Source of the DNA: Wolfiporia cocos
Lineage: Eukaryota > Basidiomycota > Agaricomycetes > Polyporales > Phaeolaceae
Assembly (NCBI GenBank): GCA_029448655.1
Contig: JACCLO010000010.1
Coordinates: 310,001-374,000, forward strand
Direction of reading: 5' to 3'
DNA length: 64,000 nucleotides
A model generated the notes under the pieces. It searched no databases and was not told where the DNA came from. It saw only the letters and a program-made list of their open reading frames with translations. Shown here piece after piece: positions 1-12,600 of the stretch. A program made the position numbers and the translations under genes. Each line of letters opens with the position of its first letter. Position 1 is the first letter of the stretch.

Positions 1-696
1 TCACAGATTTGGGACATGCCACTATTTTTCCCGTATTTTTACCTATTTATCTGGTATTTCTACGACCTTGTAGACATTTACGCTGTTAAGCGCCCGTCTA
101 CACGTACACTAAACCAAACAACACGTACACAACGCGGTATACGTCCACCTGTCATAACAACACGTACATAACACGATCGTACGCGTTAATGACTCAGCGG
201 ACTAACCTCCGGTGTCACGCGCCTTACTCATATCCCGATACCGGGCTATGTCAGTACAATTGGATAAGCGGCCCGCTCGTTATCACATGCCAATGCCCTT
301 ACGATTACTCATATCCCGATACCGGTATATAAGAATCACATGCATGGCTTACTAACGAAGCTACAGCCACTTCCACAACATGGACCTACGGTCCAAACAA
401 ACGTTCTTACTGGTGCGGCCATTACCGGCGCACATGGTCTATTGTAGTTTACGACTTAGCTGTATCAGTTATGTCTGCGCACAGACCGTCTTCATGTTTG
501 GCTCCCTTACTGGTAACCAAACAAAGCATGTATATAAGTAGAGCTATCACTGCGGATAAGCCTTAGATTTGTTCTCTGCTATCGCATAGTTACATAACAA
601 TCCTACTGCGCCTACAAGCGTCCCCTCACCAGCTTCAACAACTCCTTCAAGTCGTTATCAAGCTATAGTGTGAGTCCCACAACCTTGTTTGTGTCA
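1..696 (+). repeat. LTR of Ty3/gypsy element A (A/C/D family), missing its first two bases
   Basis: It matches the 700-bp LTRs of element D at 33837 and 43146 along its whole length. The window opens at TCACAG, so the initial TG lies outside. It ends in GTGTCA at 696. It holds a TATATAAG box near 531-538 and the AGATTTGTTCT block at 565-575 that marks the likely transcript start in this family. Confidence 0.9.
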
Positions 697-2578
697 AGAA
701 GAGAACCACGTGGCCCACTCCTTCGGGATGTGGAGCGCTGGTTACTCGCGATCTTGGATCGATGGTGGTTTTTTAGCTCTGATGTGACACCCATGTGGCT
801 TAAGACGGCAACCTTATTGTTGAAGCATGGACAGGCTAAGGGATGTAAAATCCCAGCCACTTTCCGGCATCGTCCCTCCGGGGCGGTGTCGTGTATCCGA
901 ATCCCAATCATCTGACCCAGGAACCGGCCTGGCAGTCAGCAACTCTACCCCTGGAGTCGGCGCCTCTGACCATTAGGGTCATGCAAATATCCGCGCCATC
1001 TCGGCACAGGGTTTGCACGCAACATAAGAGTAATTATCCCCCGTAGTACACCTTCTTTGCTCCTGAAAAGGAGTCCACTACCCTACCTTACATAATCCCT
1101 TATATTCCTGTTCTTGGACGTACCACTGGGAAACATAACGTTTCTCATGCAGGCTGCACTTTCTAGAATCATGCCCCACGTTACCCGTCGCACCCTTGGC
1201 TCCTCCACTGCCCCCTACGTAAAACTGGGAAACTCCATCTTTGGGAGATTCCCGTTCACATGCCGAAGCACATCGCTGAGGCTGGGAAACCCGCTCCTCG
1301 ACCTCCCAAACCAGTTCCGCTCGCCAAGCGCATCTGGACAGAGGAAGAGAAGCTAGCCGCTTCCATTACCGCCATGGAGAACTTCATCGAACTCCGTGAA
1401 CTCAACAAGCTTAAGCTCGCCCGCGATAAGCTGAATAAGCAAATCGCCGCCAAACAAGCCGCCAAGGAAGCCAAACAAGCAGCTTCTTCACTGGCCCTCC
1501 GCCTCTCCAGCCCGGCAGCCGGACCTTCTGTCCCGGCCAACCACAAGATTCTCGACCCTTCCCTCGTCTTCGGGAAGAAGAAGCCTCTCCAAGCATGCGT
1601 GCAAGTTATCCCCATGCTAGAAGGCACTCTCACTCATCTCACACCTACCGCCAACCACCCCCCCTAATTACCCAGGCTTCCATATGGAAAACGACATCTG
1701 TTTCCATAATATGGTAGTAGAATTAGAGGACTTGGTGGATAACGTAAAGGACAGAGCGAGACGGGGGAGGATCACCAATAGAGAGTGGAGAATTATGAAG
1801 AAGTACTGTAAACAGCTCGGCAACATCTCCTTTTTGGATTGGCAAACGGACTTGGCTCGTATCATAGCAGAATGCGTAGTGCTACAAATTTTATTTGCCT
1901 TTGGTGTAACACCACCTGACAAGGTGGCAGGGCCCTCGACTACTTCGCTAGAAGAGGATATACTCGCGATTGTATAGTAGAAATACTATCATCTTTTAAC
2001 TCTGAAATAGAGTGCGAGTGTGATCTATAACGAAAGTTGCAGCTTTCAAACCAAAAACCCTTCTTTAAGAATCTAAGACAATGAGTAACCGGAAACTAAC
2101 ATTCGTCACAAACAGAATTCACAATGTCTGCCATCTCCTCCACCAGCCCACCGCCCGCTCCCAAGGCTCGTCGCATGCGCCTTTGCTCCGAAGGCCCCAC
2201 AACCCCGGAAGCAGGGCCCTCAGGGACTTGACCCCGGTTCCCCTAGGGAACCTGAGCGAGGAAGAGGAAGAAGAAGATGCCGAGGATGCTCCCCCAAGGG
2301 ACTCCCCAGCAAACCCCATGGGAACGCGTCCGGGTACACCCATCCCCGGGTACCCACCGGCCCGCTACACGAAACCACTCGGACCCGTTACTACTCTGGA
2401 GAGAGAGTTTTTTGGGTCCCATGCATCGCACCAACGAGGAGGTGGAACGAGGGCTCAAGGCCTACCTCCCCAAGGAAGAACAGCACAAGGTGGATGCCCC
2501 CCTACATGGGGCAATCTTCGACACGGCTGTACAACGAAGCGCGGCCATCTCCCATGACCAGATCGACATCCTTAGTCG
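697..2578 (+). mobile_element. Internal region of element A, truncated
   Basis: The sequence resumes inside the long 5' leader (equivalent to about 35112 in element D), so roughly 570 bp of leader including the primer-binding site has been deleted next to the LTR. It then carries ORF1, an intergenic spacer identical in layout to D, and the first part of gag. It stops abruptly at 2578 where element B's LTR begins. Pol is absent here. Confidence 0.85.
1114..1977 (+). pseudogene. ORF1 of element A, broken into two pieces
   Basis: This is the counterpart of the 307-aa ORF1 of element D. Two lesions break it. A segment of about 95 bp is missing near 1222, between the codons for TAPYVK and GKLHLW, which shifts the frame. 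A run of seven Cs at 1658-1664 (six in D) shifts it again, so the remaining frames are 1260-1667 and 1684-1977. The product has no family I recognise. It has a Lys/Ala-rich helical middle and a conserved C-terminal half beginning MEND. Element C carries the same two differences, so they are inherited within the family and did not arise in this copy alone. Confidence 0.7.
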
Positions 2579-2591
2579 TAACACAAGATAA
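2081..2591 (+). pseudogene. gag fragment of element A
   Basis: The frame starts MSNRKLTFVTN like the gag of D and C, followed by the acidic SEEEEEEDAED stretch. A small frame change near 2277-2420 splits it into two overlapping frames. It ends where the LTR of element B begins at 2579, losing the coiled coil, capsid region and zinc knuckle. Confidence 0.8.
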
Positions 2592-3198
2592 CACTTACTT
2601 GTAATTGTTGGTTGGTTTGCTGGTTAGGCAGGATAGTTGTAAGAGGTTAAGCAGGATACGTTGAGTGGTTAACTTGTAGTATGAATGCAATGAATAGAAC
2701 TGAGGCAATAGCGCTCAGCAAGGCTAGTATATATACATGATAAATAAGACCCCTAATAGTCCTATTAGGTAATACTAATGTCCGAATTCGTATGTACAAG
2801 TCCCCAGGTACCTAAGTACTGAGTAATATGCGATAAATACATATGCCGATCAAAACCGGGATATAGAAAGGCGGCACAGGCCGCACAGATGGCGTTTTGC
2901 GCTTGTGTCATTACAAAGACAGGGCGTGACCAAAGCCTGGTCCGCTGACGTTTATACGCTGACTGCTTCCGGACAGAATGTCCGATTGGCTGAAACTAGA
3001 CATGTGACTGATGGTAACTACTAGTGATAAGATAAGACCGTCGTTACGGGAGATAACGCGGCCATCATTCGGCACGTATGTAACCGTTAACTTATGAACC
3101 AGATAAGCTAGTTATTGGTCTAGAAAGTCGTAGATAATTCGTGGAATTGCCGGAAAAATAGTAAGAAATATGGGAAAACTAGGAGAATTCTTGTGACA
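2579..3198 (-). repeat. 3' LTR of element B
   Basis: Read on the minus strand it starts TGTCACAAG and ends CTTGTGTTA. It is followed on its inner side (3199 onward) by a purine-rich tract when read on the minus strand, the expected polypurine tract, which fixes it as the 3' LTR. A TATATATAC box is visible near 2728-2736. The left flank is AGTCG inside gag of element A. No matching duplication is found because the other end of B is lost. Confidence 0.8.
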
Positions 3199-3345
3199 TT
3201 ACCCCCCCTTTAGATTTCAACGACCCCGTTGAGAGTAGAAGTTGTGCTAGAGCCCATTGAAGGGTTAGACTTTACGATTTTTCCACTTTTATCGTCCTGT
3301 TGATCCAAAACCTTGTGTTCCGCGCGTGGTTGGCTTGTTGAACTG

Positions 3346-4326
3346 CTAGTTGTAGGGCCCACTTCCATGTAGGTGAGGTCGAATTTCTTTTTCAAACTTC
3401 TCCTTTGTCATGGAATCCCGTATTTCGGGCGTGATTGCTACTTCGCAGATTAGCTGAGCGATTCTGTCGCCTTTCTTAACTTGGTACGGGTCTCTGGTGA
3501 GGTTCATCAACATGACAAAGACTTCTCCGTGGTAGTCATGGTCTATTACACCTGCGAGGACATTGATGCCCTTTTTCGCAAGTCCAGACCTTGGCACTAT
3601 TCGACCATATGTTCCATATGGAACTTTGATGCGAATATCTGTGGGGACCGAAGCGGATTTCCATGAATTAATCAGGATATCCTGCGCGGCATACAAGTCG
3701 TAGCCGATTGCATCGGTTGTTCCCCTGGTCGGTAGTTTGCCATTGACTCCTACTTCAATTTCCAAGTCTTCGTTGAACTCAACGTCGGAATGTACCCATT
3801 GCCCCGTAAAGGGATCGCGCTTGTAGTACACTTTTGGTTGTGTCGGGTCGACATTGTCTCGATATTGGGGCCAGTCATCAGGCCAGACACATGTGTCCGA
3901 ATCCCAATCCGGCGAGTCAGGGTCGAAGACAGCTACTGTCTGCCGTGTTCCGCCAAGTCTAGTCGATCGGCGAAGGGGTTGATTCGGGTCGGTACTAAGG
4001 GCTGAATATTTTGCCTTGTACTCGTCCAGTATCTCCTTAGCATTAGCCAGGTGTTCCTCAATTTCCCACGTGTCCTCCGCAGGTCCGGTGCCTTTCCAAT
4101 GGATAAGGTATTCCCACCGGCCTCGTCGGTTACAATGGTTGAGAATGGCTTCCACTTCCCATTCTTCCGGGTCTTCCATTTCCGTTGGCTTGTCAGCCGC
4201 AGGGGAATGACTTTTTTGACCTTCGATGGTTGATTCCTTGTACATGACCAGTTTTGAGGCATGGAACACAGGGTGGTAAGCCCTATATTGCGCGTCCATG
4301 TACACCTTGAACGTCACCGGTCCCAA
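3346..4326 (-). pseudogene. Element B pol 3' end: integrase tail, chromodomain and dUTPase
   Basis: A 326-aa open frame forms the C-terminal part of the Pol polyprotein. It starts in the integrase C-terminal SH3-like region (YRAYHPVFHASKL), continues with a chromodomain (EEWEVEAILNH, LIHWKGTG, EDTWE) and ends with a dUTPase. dUTPase motif 1 (AIGYDLYAA), motif 2 (VPRSGLA), motif 3 (GVIDHDYHGEV) and motif 4 (KKGDRIAQLI) are present. The Gly-rich motif 5 seen in element D is missing: the frame ends GSGPYN. Homology to D is clear but divergent, so the dUTPase is shared by two families. Confidence 0.85.
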
Positions 4327-7300
4327 TTTTTCCGTGATTCGGAATGGGCCGATGTAGCAGGGAGCTAGACTTCTTTCGGTGTCTTGTCAACTTCGCACGT
4401 CCACGAGTACTTTGTCACCCACTTTGAAGGGGACAACCTGCTTCTTTTGATCATAGTACCAGGACCATCTTTCGGCTGCAATTTTCATTGCTGCCTTAGC
4501 TTTTTCTTGTGCAGAGAACCGTGTGTTCGCAATTTCTACCAAGTCTTTGTTTCAACTCGGTTCGAAACTACTGGGTCCTGCGATAGGATGACGACCTAAT
4601 TCTACCAGGAATGGAGATTCCTTGGTAGTTTCGCTTGCTGCATTGTTGTACGCGAATTCCGCTGTTGGCAGGAACTCCGACCAGTTATCTTTTTGGTATG
4701 TGTTGATGTAGCACCGTAGATACTGTTCGAGTATTTGATTTACTCGTTCGGTTTGTCCGTCTGCCTGCGGATGGTACGCAGTAGTCATCGACCTTTGAAT
4801 TCCCAGCAGGGTGCACCATTCACCAAATAGTTTTGAGGCGAATTGTGTTCCTCTGTCCGATACTATCTGTTTCGGCAACCCATGTAAGGGATATACCTTT
4901 TGATAGAGTATCGTAGCTAGGTCTTTCGTTGAGAAGGTATTTTCTATAGGGAAAAACCTTGCTCTTTTGGTCAATCGATCCACTACGACCATTATCGCGT
5001 CATGCATTCCCGATGTGGGTAGCTGAGTAATCAGGTCTATTGTCACCACTTCCCACGGGCCTGACGGCACCAGTAAGGGTTGCAGGGGGCCGTACGGCTT
5101 CTGCGGATGGTTCTTCATACGTTGGCATGTGTCACAGCCGTCTACGTATTTTTTGACGTAAACGAACATTCCGGGCCACCACTAGTTGCGGCTTAGCAAT
5201 TCGTACGTTTTGTAGCGTCCGAAATGCCCAGCTGACTTGTGATCGTGGTGATACCCGACCACTTGCCGTCTGATATCCGCTGGTGTAGCTGGAACGTAGA
5301 CTTTGCCTCTTCGGAGGAGGAACCCTCCTTCGTAGTTCCATTCTGATAGGTCTTTTTTGAATTCACGAGGGCCGGATGAGAGCAGCTCCTTGTAATCTTT
5401 TGTGACCTTGTCGTCTAGCAACGCTTTGCGAATCTCTCGGAGTATCGATTCATCTTCCGATTGTGGGGCAGCATGGGAGGTATCAAGAGCCATTGCCATG
5501 TACTCTTGCTCGAACCACTCAGGTTTCAGAAGAACCTGGTCGCGATTATCGAGATCCACCCCCTCCTCATGGTCTGGCCGCCTGGACAGAGGATCCGCGG
5601 TTAGCATTGCTTTGCCAGGTTTGTGCTTCATTTGGAAGTTGAAGCGTGAGAGGTACAGTGCCCAACGGGCTTGTCGTCTTGTCAGTTTTTGCGCCGTTTT
5701 GAAATAGGTCAGGTTAAGATGATCCGACCATATCTCGAATTTTTCAGGGTGTCCCTCTAGGTAGTGTCGCCACTCCTCTAGGGCCCTGATGACAGCCAAC
5801 ATTTCCTTGTCGTAGATCTCGTAGTTCCTTTCCGGAGCGCTTAGCGATTTGCTATAGTACGCCACGGGGTGGAATTTTTTATCTGTAGGATCTAACTGAG
5901 ATAGTACTGCTCTGGTAGCGAAGTCTGATGTGACACAGACGTACTCGGATGTGGGGACCTGCCCTAGGCAGGGGTAAAACCCCAAGGTCTTGCACCTCAA
6001 GAGCCAGCTAGCAGCGTCGCAGAGGCATTCCCTCGGAATGATGGAAGTCGTCGTACAGGATACTTACGACGACATGCTGGCAAGACTCAAGAAGGAGAGG
6101 ACGCCCTAAGACGAAGTCGCACACAGAGCAGAGTAGGAAAGGGGCCAAGCCCAGTTGCCGAGAATCTTAGAGATGGGGAGTAAGCCCACATCTCGTCGTA
6201 TCTTATATACATGCGCGAACGGTACGCTACGTGTCTACCCTTAAGTGCTGGCCTGTGTGCAGCACCGCCCTAACAGCTGAGGTAAGTAAGTACGTAAGCG
6301 AGGCATGTGATACATAGTGTGACCGTAGCATGAGTACCTGAGGCGCACGCTACCCTACAGCGCTAACCTTACAGTCAGGTGACCTACAGACTCTGAGACG
6401 CACGTGGAGGTGGCTGAAGCAAAGAGGAGCGGCGTACGCCTAGCGCCGCCCGTATAACCTATAGCGAGGGTTGTCAATATATCCCCCCGGATGACATGAT
6501 GCATCTGTTTTTACGTGGAAAGGCTGATCGTGCGACGGAATTCGAAGCACGGGCGCTTTGGTAAATGCTTCCTTTAGGGTTTGGAAGGCATTTTCCTGCT
6601 CGGCGTCCCAATGCCAAGCTTCTGACTTTTTGGTCAGCGTGGTGAGTGGTTTGGCTATTTTTGAGAAGCCTTCTATGAACCGCCTATAGAAATTGGCGAA
6701 TCCAAGGAAAGCTTGAACCTCTTTGACCTTAGTAGGTCTAGGCCAGTCCTGAACTCCGGCGTACTTCTTTGGATCCATCATGATGTTTCCATCGGAAATG
6801 ATCATTCCTAGATATTCGATGGAGGATTGTTCAAAGAAGCACTTCTCGGGCTTCGCGTATAAGTCCGAGTCCTTCAGGGTTTGTAGAACCCCTTTGATAA
6901 GTCGCCGATGTTCCTCCATATCATTCCCGAAAATCAAGATGTCGTCTAGATAGACAACCACCTTGCCGGTTCGAATGAACGGTGCGAGGATAGAATTCAT
7001 CATTGCTTGGAACGTTGCGGGGGCGTTGCGGAAACCGAAATACATTACCGTTGCCTCGTATAGTCCACGGTGTGTAATAAACGCCGTCTTCCATTCATCA
7101 CCTTCCTTGATGCGGACATTATTGTATCCCCATCTAAGGTCTATTTTGGTGAAGATGGTCGCATGGGACAATTGATCGATGAGATCATCGATCCGAGGTA
7201 TCGGATAACGATTTTTTACGGTTATTTCGTTAGGCCTCCTGTAATCGACAACCATCCGCAGTCCTCCATCCTTTTTGTGGACGAAGAAGACTGGGGATGC

Positions 7301-7381
7301 CATTGGACTTTCGGATGGTTGAATGTAACCCTTCCGTAGTTCGGGGTCTATCCACTCATCCAAGCTATTACGCTCTTGGGG
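4327..7381 (-). pseudogene. Element B pol: RT, RNase H and integrase, decayed
   Basis: Read on the minus strand from 7380, the frame enters pol upstream of RT (LDEWIDPELRKGY), passes through RT with YLDDILIFG, then RNase H (FATRAVLSQLD, YEIYDKEML), the integrase zinc-finger region (GCDTCQRM) and the integrase core (DLITQLP, QADGQTERVNQ). Breaks include the solo LTR at 5931-6496, an in-frame stop after LLSRN near 5172-5180 where D has Tyr, a TGA after SFEPS near 4552, and further stops up to 4326. Protease and gag are missing because the copy ends at 7381 against another LTR. It cannot encode a complete Pol. Confidence 0.85.
5931..6496 (-). repeat. Solo LTR inside element B pol
   Basis: 566 bp bounded by TGATG at 5926-5930 and 6497-6501, a 5-bp target duplication. 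On the minus strand it starts TGTCATCC and ends GTGTCA. Removing it with one duplication joins KTDAS to DFATRAVLSQ in frame. Its interior (GGCGGCGCTAGGCGTACGCC) places it with the LTRs of the TRIM-like element at 26619-28505. Confidence 0.9.
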
Positions 7382-8080
7382 TGTCACAGATTTGGGACAT
7401 GCCACTATCTTTCCCGTATTTTTACCTATTTATCTGGTATTCCTACGACCTTGTAGATGTTTACGCTGCTAAGCGCCCGTCTACATGTACACGCAACCAA
7501 ACAACACGTACACAACGCGGTATACGTCCACCTATCATAACAACACGTACATAACACGCTCGTACGCGTCAATGACTCAGCGGACTAACCTCCGGTGTCA
7601 CACGCCTTACTCATATCCCGATACCGGGCTATGTCAGTACAATTGGATAAGCGGCCCGCTCGTTATCACATGCCAATGCCCTTACGATTACTCATATCCC
7701 GATACCGGTATATAGGAATCACATGCATGGCTTACTAACGAAGCTACAGCCACTTCCACAACACGGACCTACGGTCCAAACAAACGTTCTTACTGGTGCG
7801 GCCATTACCGGCGCACATGGTCTATTGTAGTTTACGACTTAGCTGTATTAGTTATGTCTGCGCACAGACCGTCTTCATGTTTGGCTCCCTTAACTGGTAA
7901 CCAAACAAAGCATGTATATAAGTAGGGCTATCACTACGATAAGCCTTAGATTTGTTCTCTGCATCTGCATAGTTGCATATCACCTCTACCGCGCTTTCTA
8001 AGCTTCCTCACTAAGCGCCAGCAACCTCTTCAAGTCGCTTATAGGCTTATAGTGTGAGTCCCACAGTTTAGTCTGTGTCA
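7382..8080 (+). repeat. LTR of the A/C/D family
   Basis: 699 bp, TGTCACAG to GTGTCA, in plus orientation like the LTR at 1-696. It adjoins the broken end of element B pol. The flanks TGGGG and GCTAG do not match, so it is either the 3' LTR of element A left after deletion of A's pol, or a solo LTR with one rearranged side. The first fits the orientation. Confidence 0.85.
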
Positions 8081-8308
8081 GCTAGTCACTGGATCCTTGA
8101 TTGCCCCGACTACATTTGCCAAGCTTGTGGGCTCAATCAACCGGGCCATCGACAGAATGAATGCCACCAACACTTTGTATGGCACCCTACTACAACCCCG
8201 TCCCTCAGTGGGAATGGAGACATCTACAACGAGCAGGATGCCGAGGCCCTCTGAAGGGTGAGGCTTGGAGAATTCGTCGGGGACAACAAACGCTTAGGGA
8301 GGAGCTGA
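8081..8308 (+). other. Unassigned 228-bp stretch between LTRs
   Basis: It contains a short plus-strand open frame from about 8090 to 8260 with a segment reading VGSINRAIDRMNATN, which could be a remnant of a retrotransposon gag. I cannot place it in a family. Confidence 0.25.
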
Positions 8309-8928
8309 TGTTACAGTTATTTTGATTTTTGAGATACGAACGAAACTCACCACCGAGCAAATACAATACAGGGACTTGTTGCACAACCAACCCCCTGGCT
8401 ACTCGTGACTCCACTGGGCGCATCCCCAGTTGTACTAGCATGGAGGGCGCGTTTCACCTTTGACAGATTCAACTCTGTCCTCGTTTCGTGTTTATCATTT
8501 ATTAGCTGATAGATGGCGTTCAACCGCCATCTTCATTCCTATCTATCGTTTCGGATATATCGCTACATACTTATCAAACGTTTGGTACTATAGCGTAGAT
8601 ACAGCTCGACCTTGTTGTACAAACAAGAAGTCTTATACTCGTTCTCAAACGTAGGAAACTACACTCAGTATTTCTTACTCGAGCAACCGAACGACTAAGT
8701 CCTCGAAGTGCACATTGACTTCTCCGAGTCTTATATTCTATCAGACTCGCACCTGAACAGATTATATCCTCTAACGTGTATTGGATATTAACCAATCTCC
8801 TAAGGACTTCACTTAGGACCCGAAGGCATCTAACGAGTATTTGCCTTGCATACGGCAACGTGCCTACGTGCAGAAGAACGATCTATATTCGCTACTCGAA
8901 TATACGAACGGGTATTCGACCCGTAACA
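8309..8928 (+). repeat. Solo LTR, TGTTACAG family, first copy
   Basis: Starts TGTTACAG and ends CCGTAACA. About 620 bp of it match the inverted copy at 15118-15825. The 5-bp flanks GCTGA and GGGGC differ, so this copy has lost its target duplication. It lies beyond the 3' end of the Crinkler gene. Confidence 0.75.
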
Positions 8929-9648
8929 GGGGCAGGGACAAGGAGCAATTCATATACCTTAGGATTAGTTTTGATATATTGCTGTTCCTTTCTGAGCAAC
9001 CCTGGAATACATCCAAATATATTGAATGTATTGGATTCTCCCCTAGGTACCTTTTGATGTATTTGGAGTCGGTAAGATACATTTGGCGAGTATCTACCAT
9101 GTATCCTCATGTAGTCTATGGTTCAACTAATATCCAGATGTACCCGGTACATCTGAATACATAAAAACACCTTGAATTCTCACTGGGGATTAATCCTCGG
9201 CAAGAATTGCCCAAGCAGGATAGGAGTGGGAGGCAGTCATATCTTCATTCTCCACGAAATGGGAAAAATAAACCTGAACATTTTTGAAGGCTTCCTTGGC
9301 AGACGACGGTGTGTTCTCAGGAACTTTCTCCTCGAGCCTTATAGTACCGAGCAAGGCTCCCAAAAATGCGAGGCTAACAGCTCAGTGACAGATAGCCCTA
9401 TTGCCGACCTTTACTGCCGCATCGAACACTTGTCTCAAGAAGAGGCCCATAATCAGCTGACCTTTGTTCCCTCTCTCGGCAAGAGCTCAATTCTCATCGG
9501 ATCGCGCACGGAGTACGTCACGAGGATCTCGAAGGACTGAGGCATGGTCTGTGAAGTGAACAAAGTGTATACTGCCCGAACCCGACTGTTGGTTGTGAAT
9601 TTTATTGCTACTGTCAGACCAATCAGGTCTCCCTACGACGGCCCCTGT
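8929..9648. other. Spacer between LTR and Crinkler gene
   Basis: AT-rich sequence with no supported gene. An open frame at 9172-9540 on the plus strand has no recognisable domain. On the opposite strand this stretch lies just past the Crinkler stop codon and could be its 3' untranslated region. Confidence 0.3.
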
Positions 9649-12600
9649 TCAGGAACGCTCATCCATAGGCCAGTGGCCTGGGTCAACAAGACTACATGGA
9701 TCCATTGCCCTCCCCAAGTCTTCTCCATGATAACGTCGCTTGTCGCGAAACATGGCGTCCAGCCGCGGCACAATATTGAGAAGAAGGTTCCAAGCCGATG
9801 GCTTACCCGAACCTACTGGGCCAAACTTGGCGATACCGGCAGACCACAGGTCGTAGGCGGTGAATGCCTCTCCGGACGATTGTTTGCGTGTCCAATGGGA
9901 GGTCCCTCTGGGTATTTTTCTACCGCCTGAGAGGGAACCGAAAGGGCCGGTGCTAAGGCTTGCACATGGTGCTGCCAGCGCAAGCACAACCCGGACGATC
10001 GGTGGTTTGTAGCACTTCGAATCGAAGATGTTCAACGATACTGGGTCGATGTACTCGAATAAGCGCGCTGTCGCCTTCTCGCCGTAGCGCCGGTCCATTT
10101 TGACTTGGACGACAATGGCAGTGATTTTGTCGGGCCTGAGTTCTGTTCCTTCGAACAAGACAGGAATGATTATATCGATGGCAGTTTGCTGAGGGCAGCA
10201 TATCGCAGCCGCTCCGCGAAGCATGAGGAAACGCAAGTACTGGCAATTGACCACACCCTCTTCGCGAAACTGCAAGAAGTGATTGAAGAATATCTTCGCA
10301 TCCTTGAAGGCTTCTCCCAGCGTCGGTGTTGGTTCCGCTCGCCGGTGCGGCCAAGCGAACTCCTCTTCCACGTCTTCCGCAAACGAGACGAATGTCGGCT
10401 TAGTCTGGGAGGTGTTGCAGCTAGGCCACAGCTGTTCCAGAAATTGAGGTACCATCGCATATCGGAGCTTTTCGAGTGACGTGTAGGACTCCGGACGAGT
10501 CAGTTTGTCGCATGCCAGCAGAAGGAGTAGACGTGCAATGACCTCGCCTCGTTCACCTACACTCACATAAGAACCCTTTACCATATCAAGCAGTGCCTGT
10601 GGTACATCAAAGTCCTTATGATGAAATACCACCCGCGCGGCCTCGGCAAGCACGGGTTCGGAAGCCGACAACGTCACCATATCATGGTGCTGGCCAGCTG
10701 GAAACAGAGCCACACGCATATGTTTTGCCACCTGATTGCGCTGTTCTTTCAACGCCGATGTGTTCGGCTCGTACGTCAATGCAAGGCGCACTGACAGGCA
10801 GGCAAGCTTTTGGGAGAGATCCAGGCTCGTGGCAGGCCACGTCCCGTTGATGAGTTTTTCTATAGCGAAGTAAATCATGTTTTGCCTAACGTTCGTTGAT
10901 CCAAGCTTGTATCTGGCCGCGAATCTGGCGAAAGGTGCATGCGTTGGAGCAGGCGCATCATGGAATGAATGGGAGACTCACAAGGGTCTTCCTATTAGAA
11001 CAAGCTGTTTAAGATGTACCACATCCGAGATTTCTGGATTGGTATGCTCATTGTATCTCGTGGCGAAATGATCGAAACCAAGATCCACGAATGCATCGTT
11101 CACGAATTCTATCCCGGAACTTATGCGTCTTGAAGGATCGTCATGAGGAAGCGGTGCAAGTTGAACAGCGCTTCCAGTAGTCGATAAGAAGACGGAATAC
11201 AGGCGGGAGGATTGTGTCAGCTCTCTAAGAGCACGCCGGAGTTCGCCGAAAGTGGACCATGTCTCGCCGTCTTCTCCGTCGCGCTTGATTGTGGCGAGGG
11301 TGTGTGCTTCATCGAACACAATGATGATCGCGTTGTCTGCAGGGACATCAACCAATTGATCAATCTGTGCAAGTAACGCGCTAAACTCCATTCCGATCCG
11401 ATCCGCGATCTGTTCTATAATCATTCAAGAGTTGAGTTGCGCAATAATATAACCCATGTAAATGTTGAACCCACGTGGCGAGTACCTTGTCCGGCTGCGG
11501 AGACCAATGGCGATGTCAACGTTGCCATCGTTTGATGATTGACAGCTGGCCAGTTCGCATGCCTGAGACGCTATAGCCCGAGATCAGATGAGATAAAGTG
11601 CTGGCACAGATAAGTTGATGCATACCTTTATCAATCACTTTTTGATAAAACCGTTTGCGATTCTCGCCAGGGCTGTCCATTCTCTGACCATCGGACATGA
11701 AGTGAAGGAAGCGGGTAGCTACTTCCTTGTACAGTTTGCATTCCCTGAATTTCTCGTGCGGCGCGGACTCTTCAGCGTTGTTGTCTGCCCCAAAAAAGAG
11801 AGCTCCAACGGATTCGAAAATCGAAATCAGAAATGTATATGATGCCAACAACGCCTGGTTGCGTCCGCCTCCCTGTGCATTCTCGAAAAAGTTGCAAACA
11901 CTAGCGTCCCTAGGAGGAAAACCTATATACCGCACACTTTGCATGAACAACGATGTCCAACGAGCTAAATCATACCTGTGGAGCCCATCTCTCGTAGACA
12001 GATGGGAATAACAATTCTTTCATGGCCTACTTCTTTCATCAGTCGAGACTTGCCCATTCCGGACGATTGAACAATCGCGCAATAACGCGCGTACAACTGT
12101 CGGTCCTCCTTGTCGTCGCGTTTCATATCTATGTATTTGAGAAAGGCCTGAACGCAATTTCCGCGGAATGTTTCGTTCCATGACTTCAAAGTGGCTACAC
12201 CTTGCGATCAGCCTAATCTTCTTACATCACGAGACACAGCGCACCCTCCACCTCATCCTGACGAATGGGGGCCCGGGGTTGGGTGGTAGTGGGTGGGTGC
12301 GTTGGTTTCTCGTGCAGATCAGCTAGTTTAGGTTGCAAAGATGAGAGCAATGAGCGATGATATGCTGCAACACAGTCGGACGCACATTGCTCGCGGAGCT
12401 TCTGGAAAGACCACGTCTCCTTACAATCTAGGAAAACGTCCCTCAGATGTGGGTGCTTCTCCCAAGCCTCGCTCCAGGTCCCTGCTGCGATTAAAGGAGA
12501 TTTGGTGTTCTTGTAGGCATCGACAGACTCCGAGAGGACATGTCGAAATAAGCCACTATCGTCAAAAATTGACCCGAGCGCGGGGGGGATTCGTTCGTCA

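Noticed and set aside
9172..9540. A 122-codon plus-strand frame as a gene
   Set aside because: No domain, no neighbours in support, and it lies directly downstream of the Crinkler stop on the other strand.
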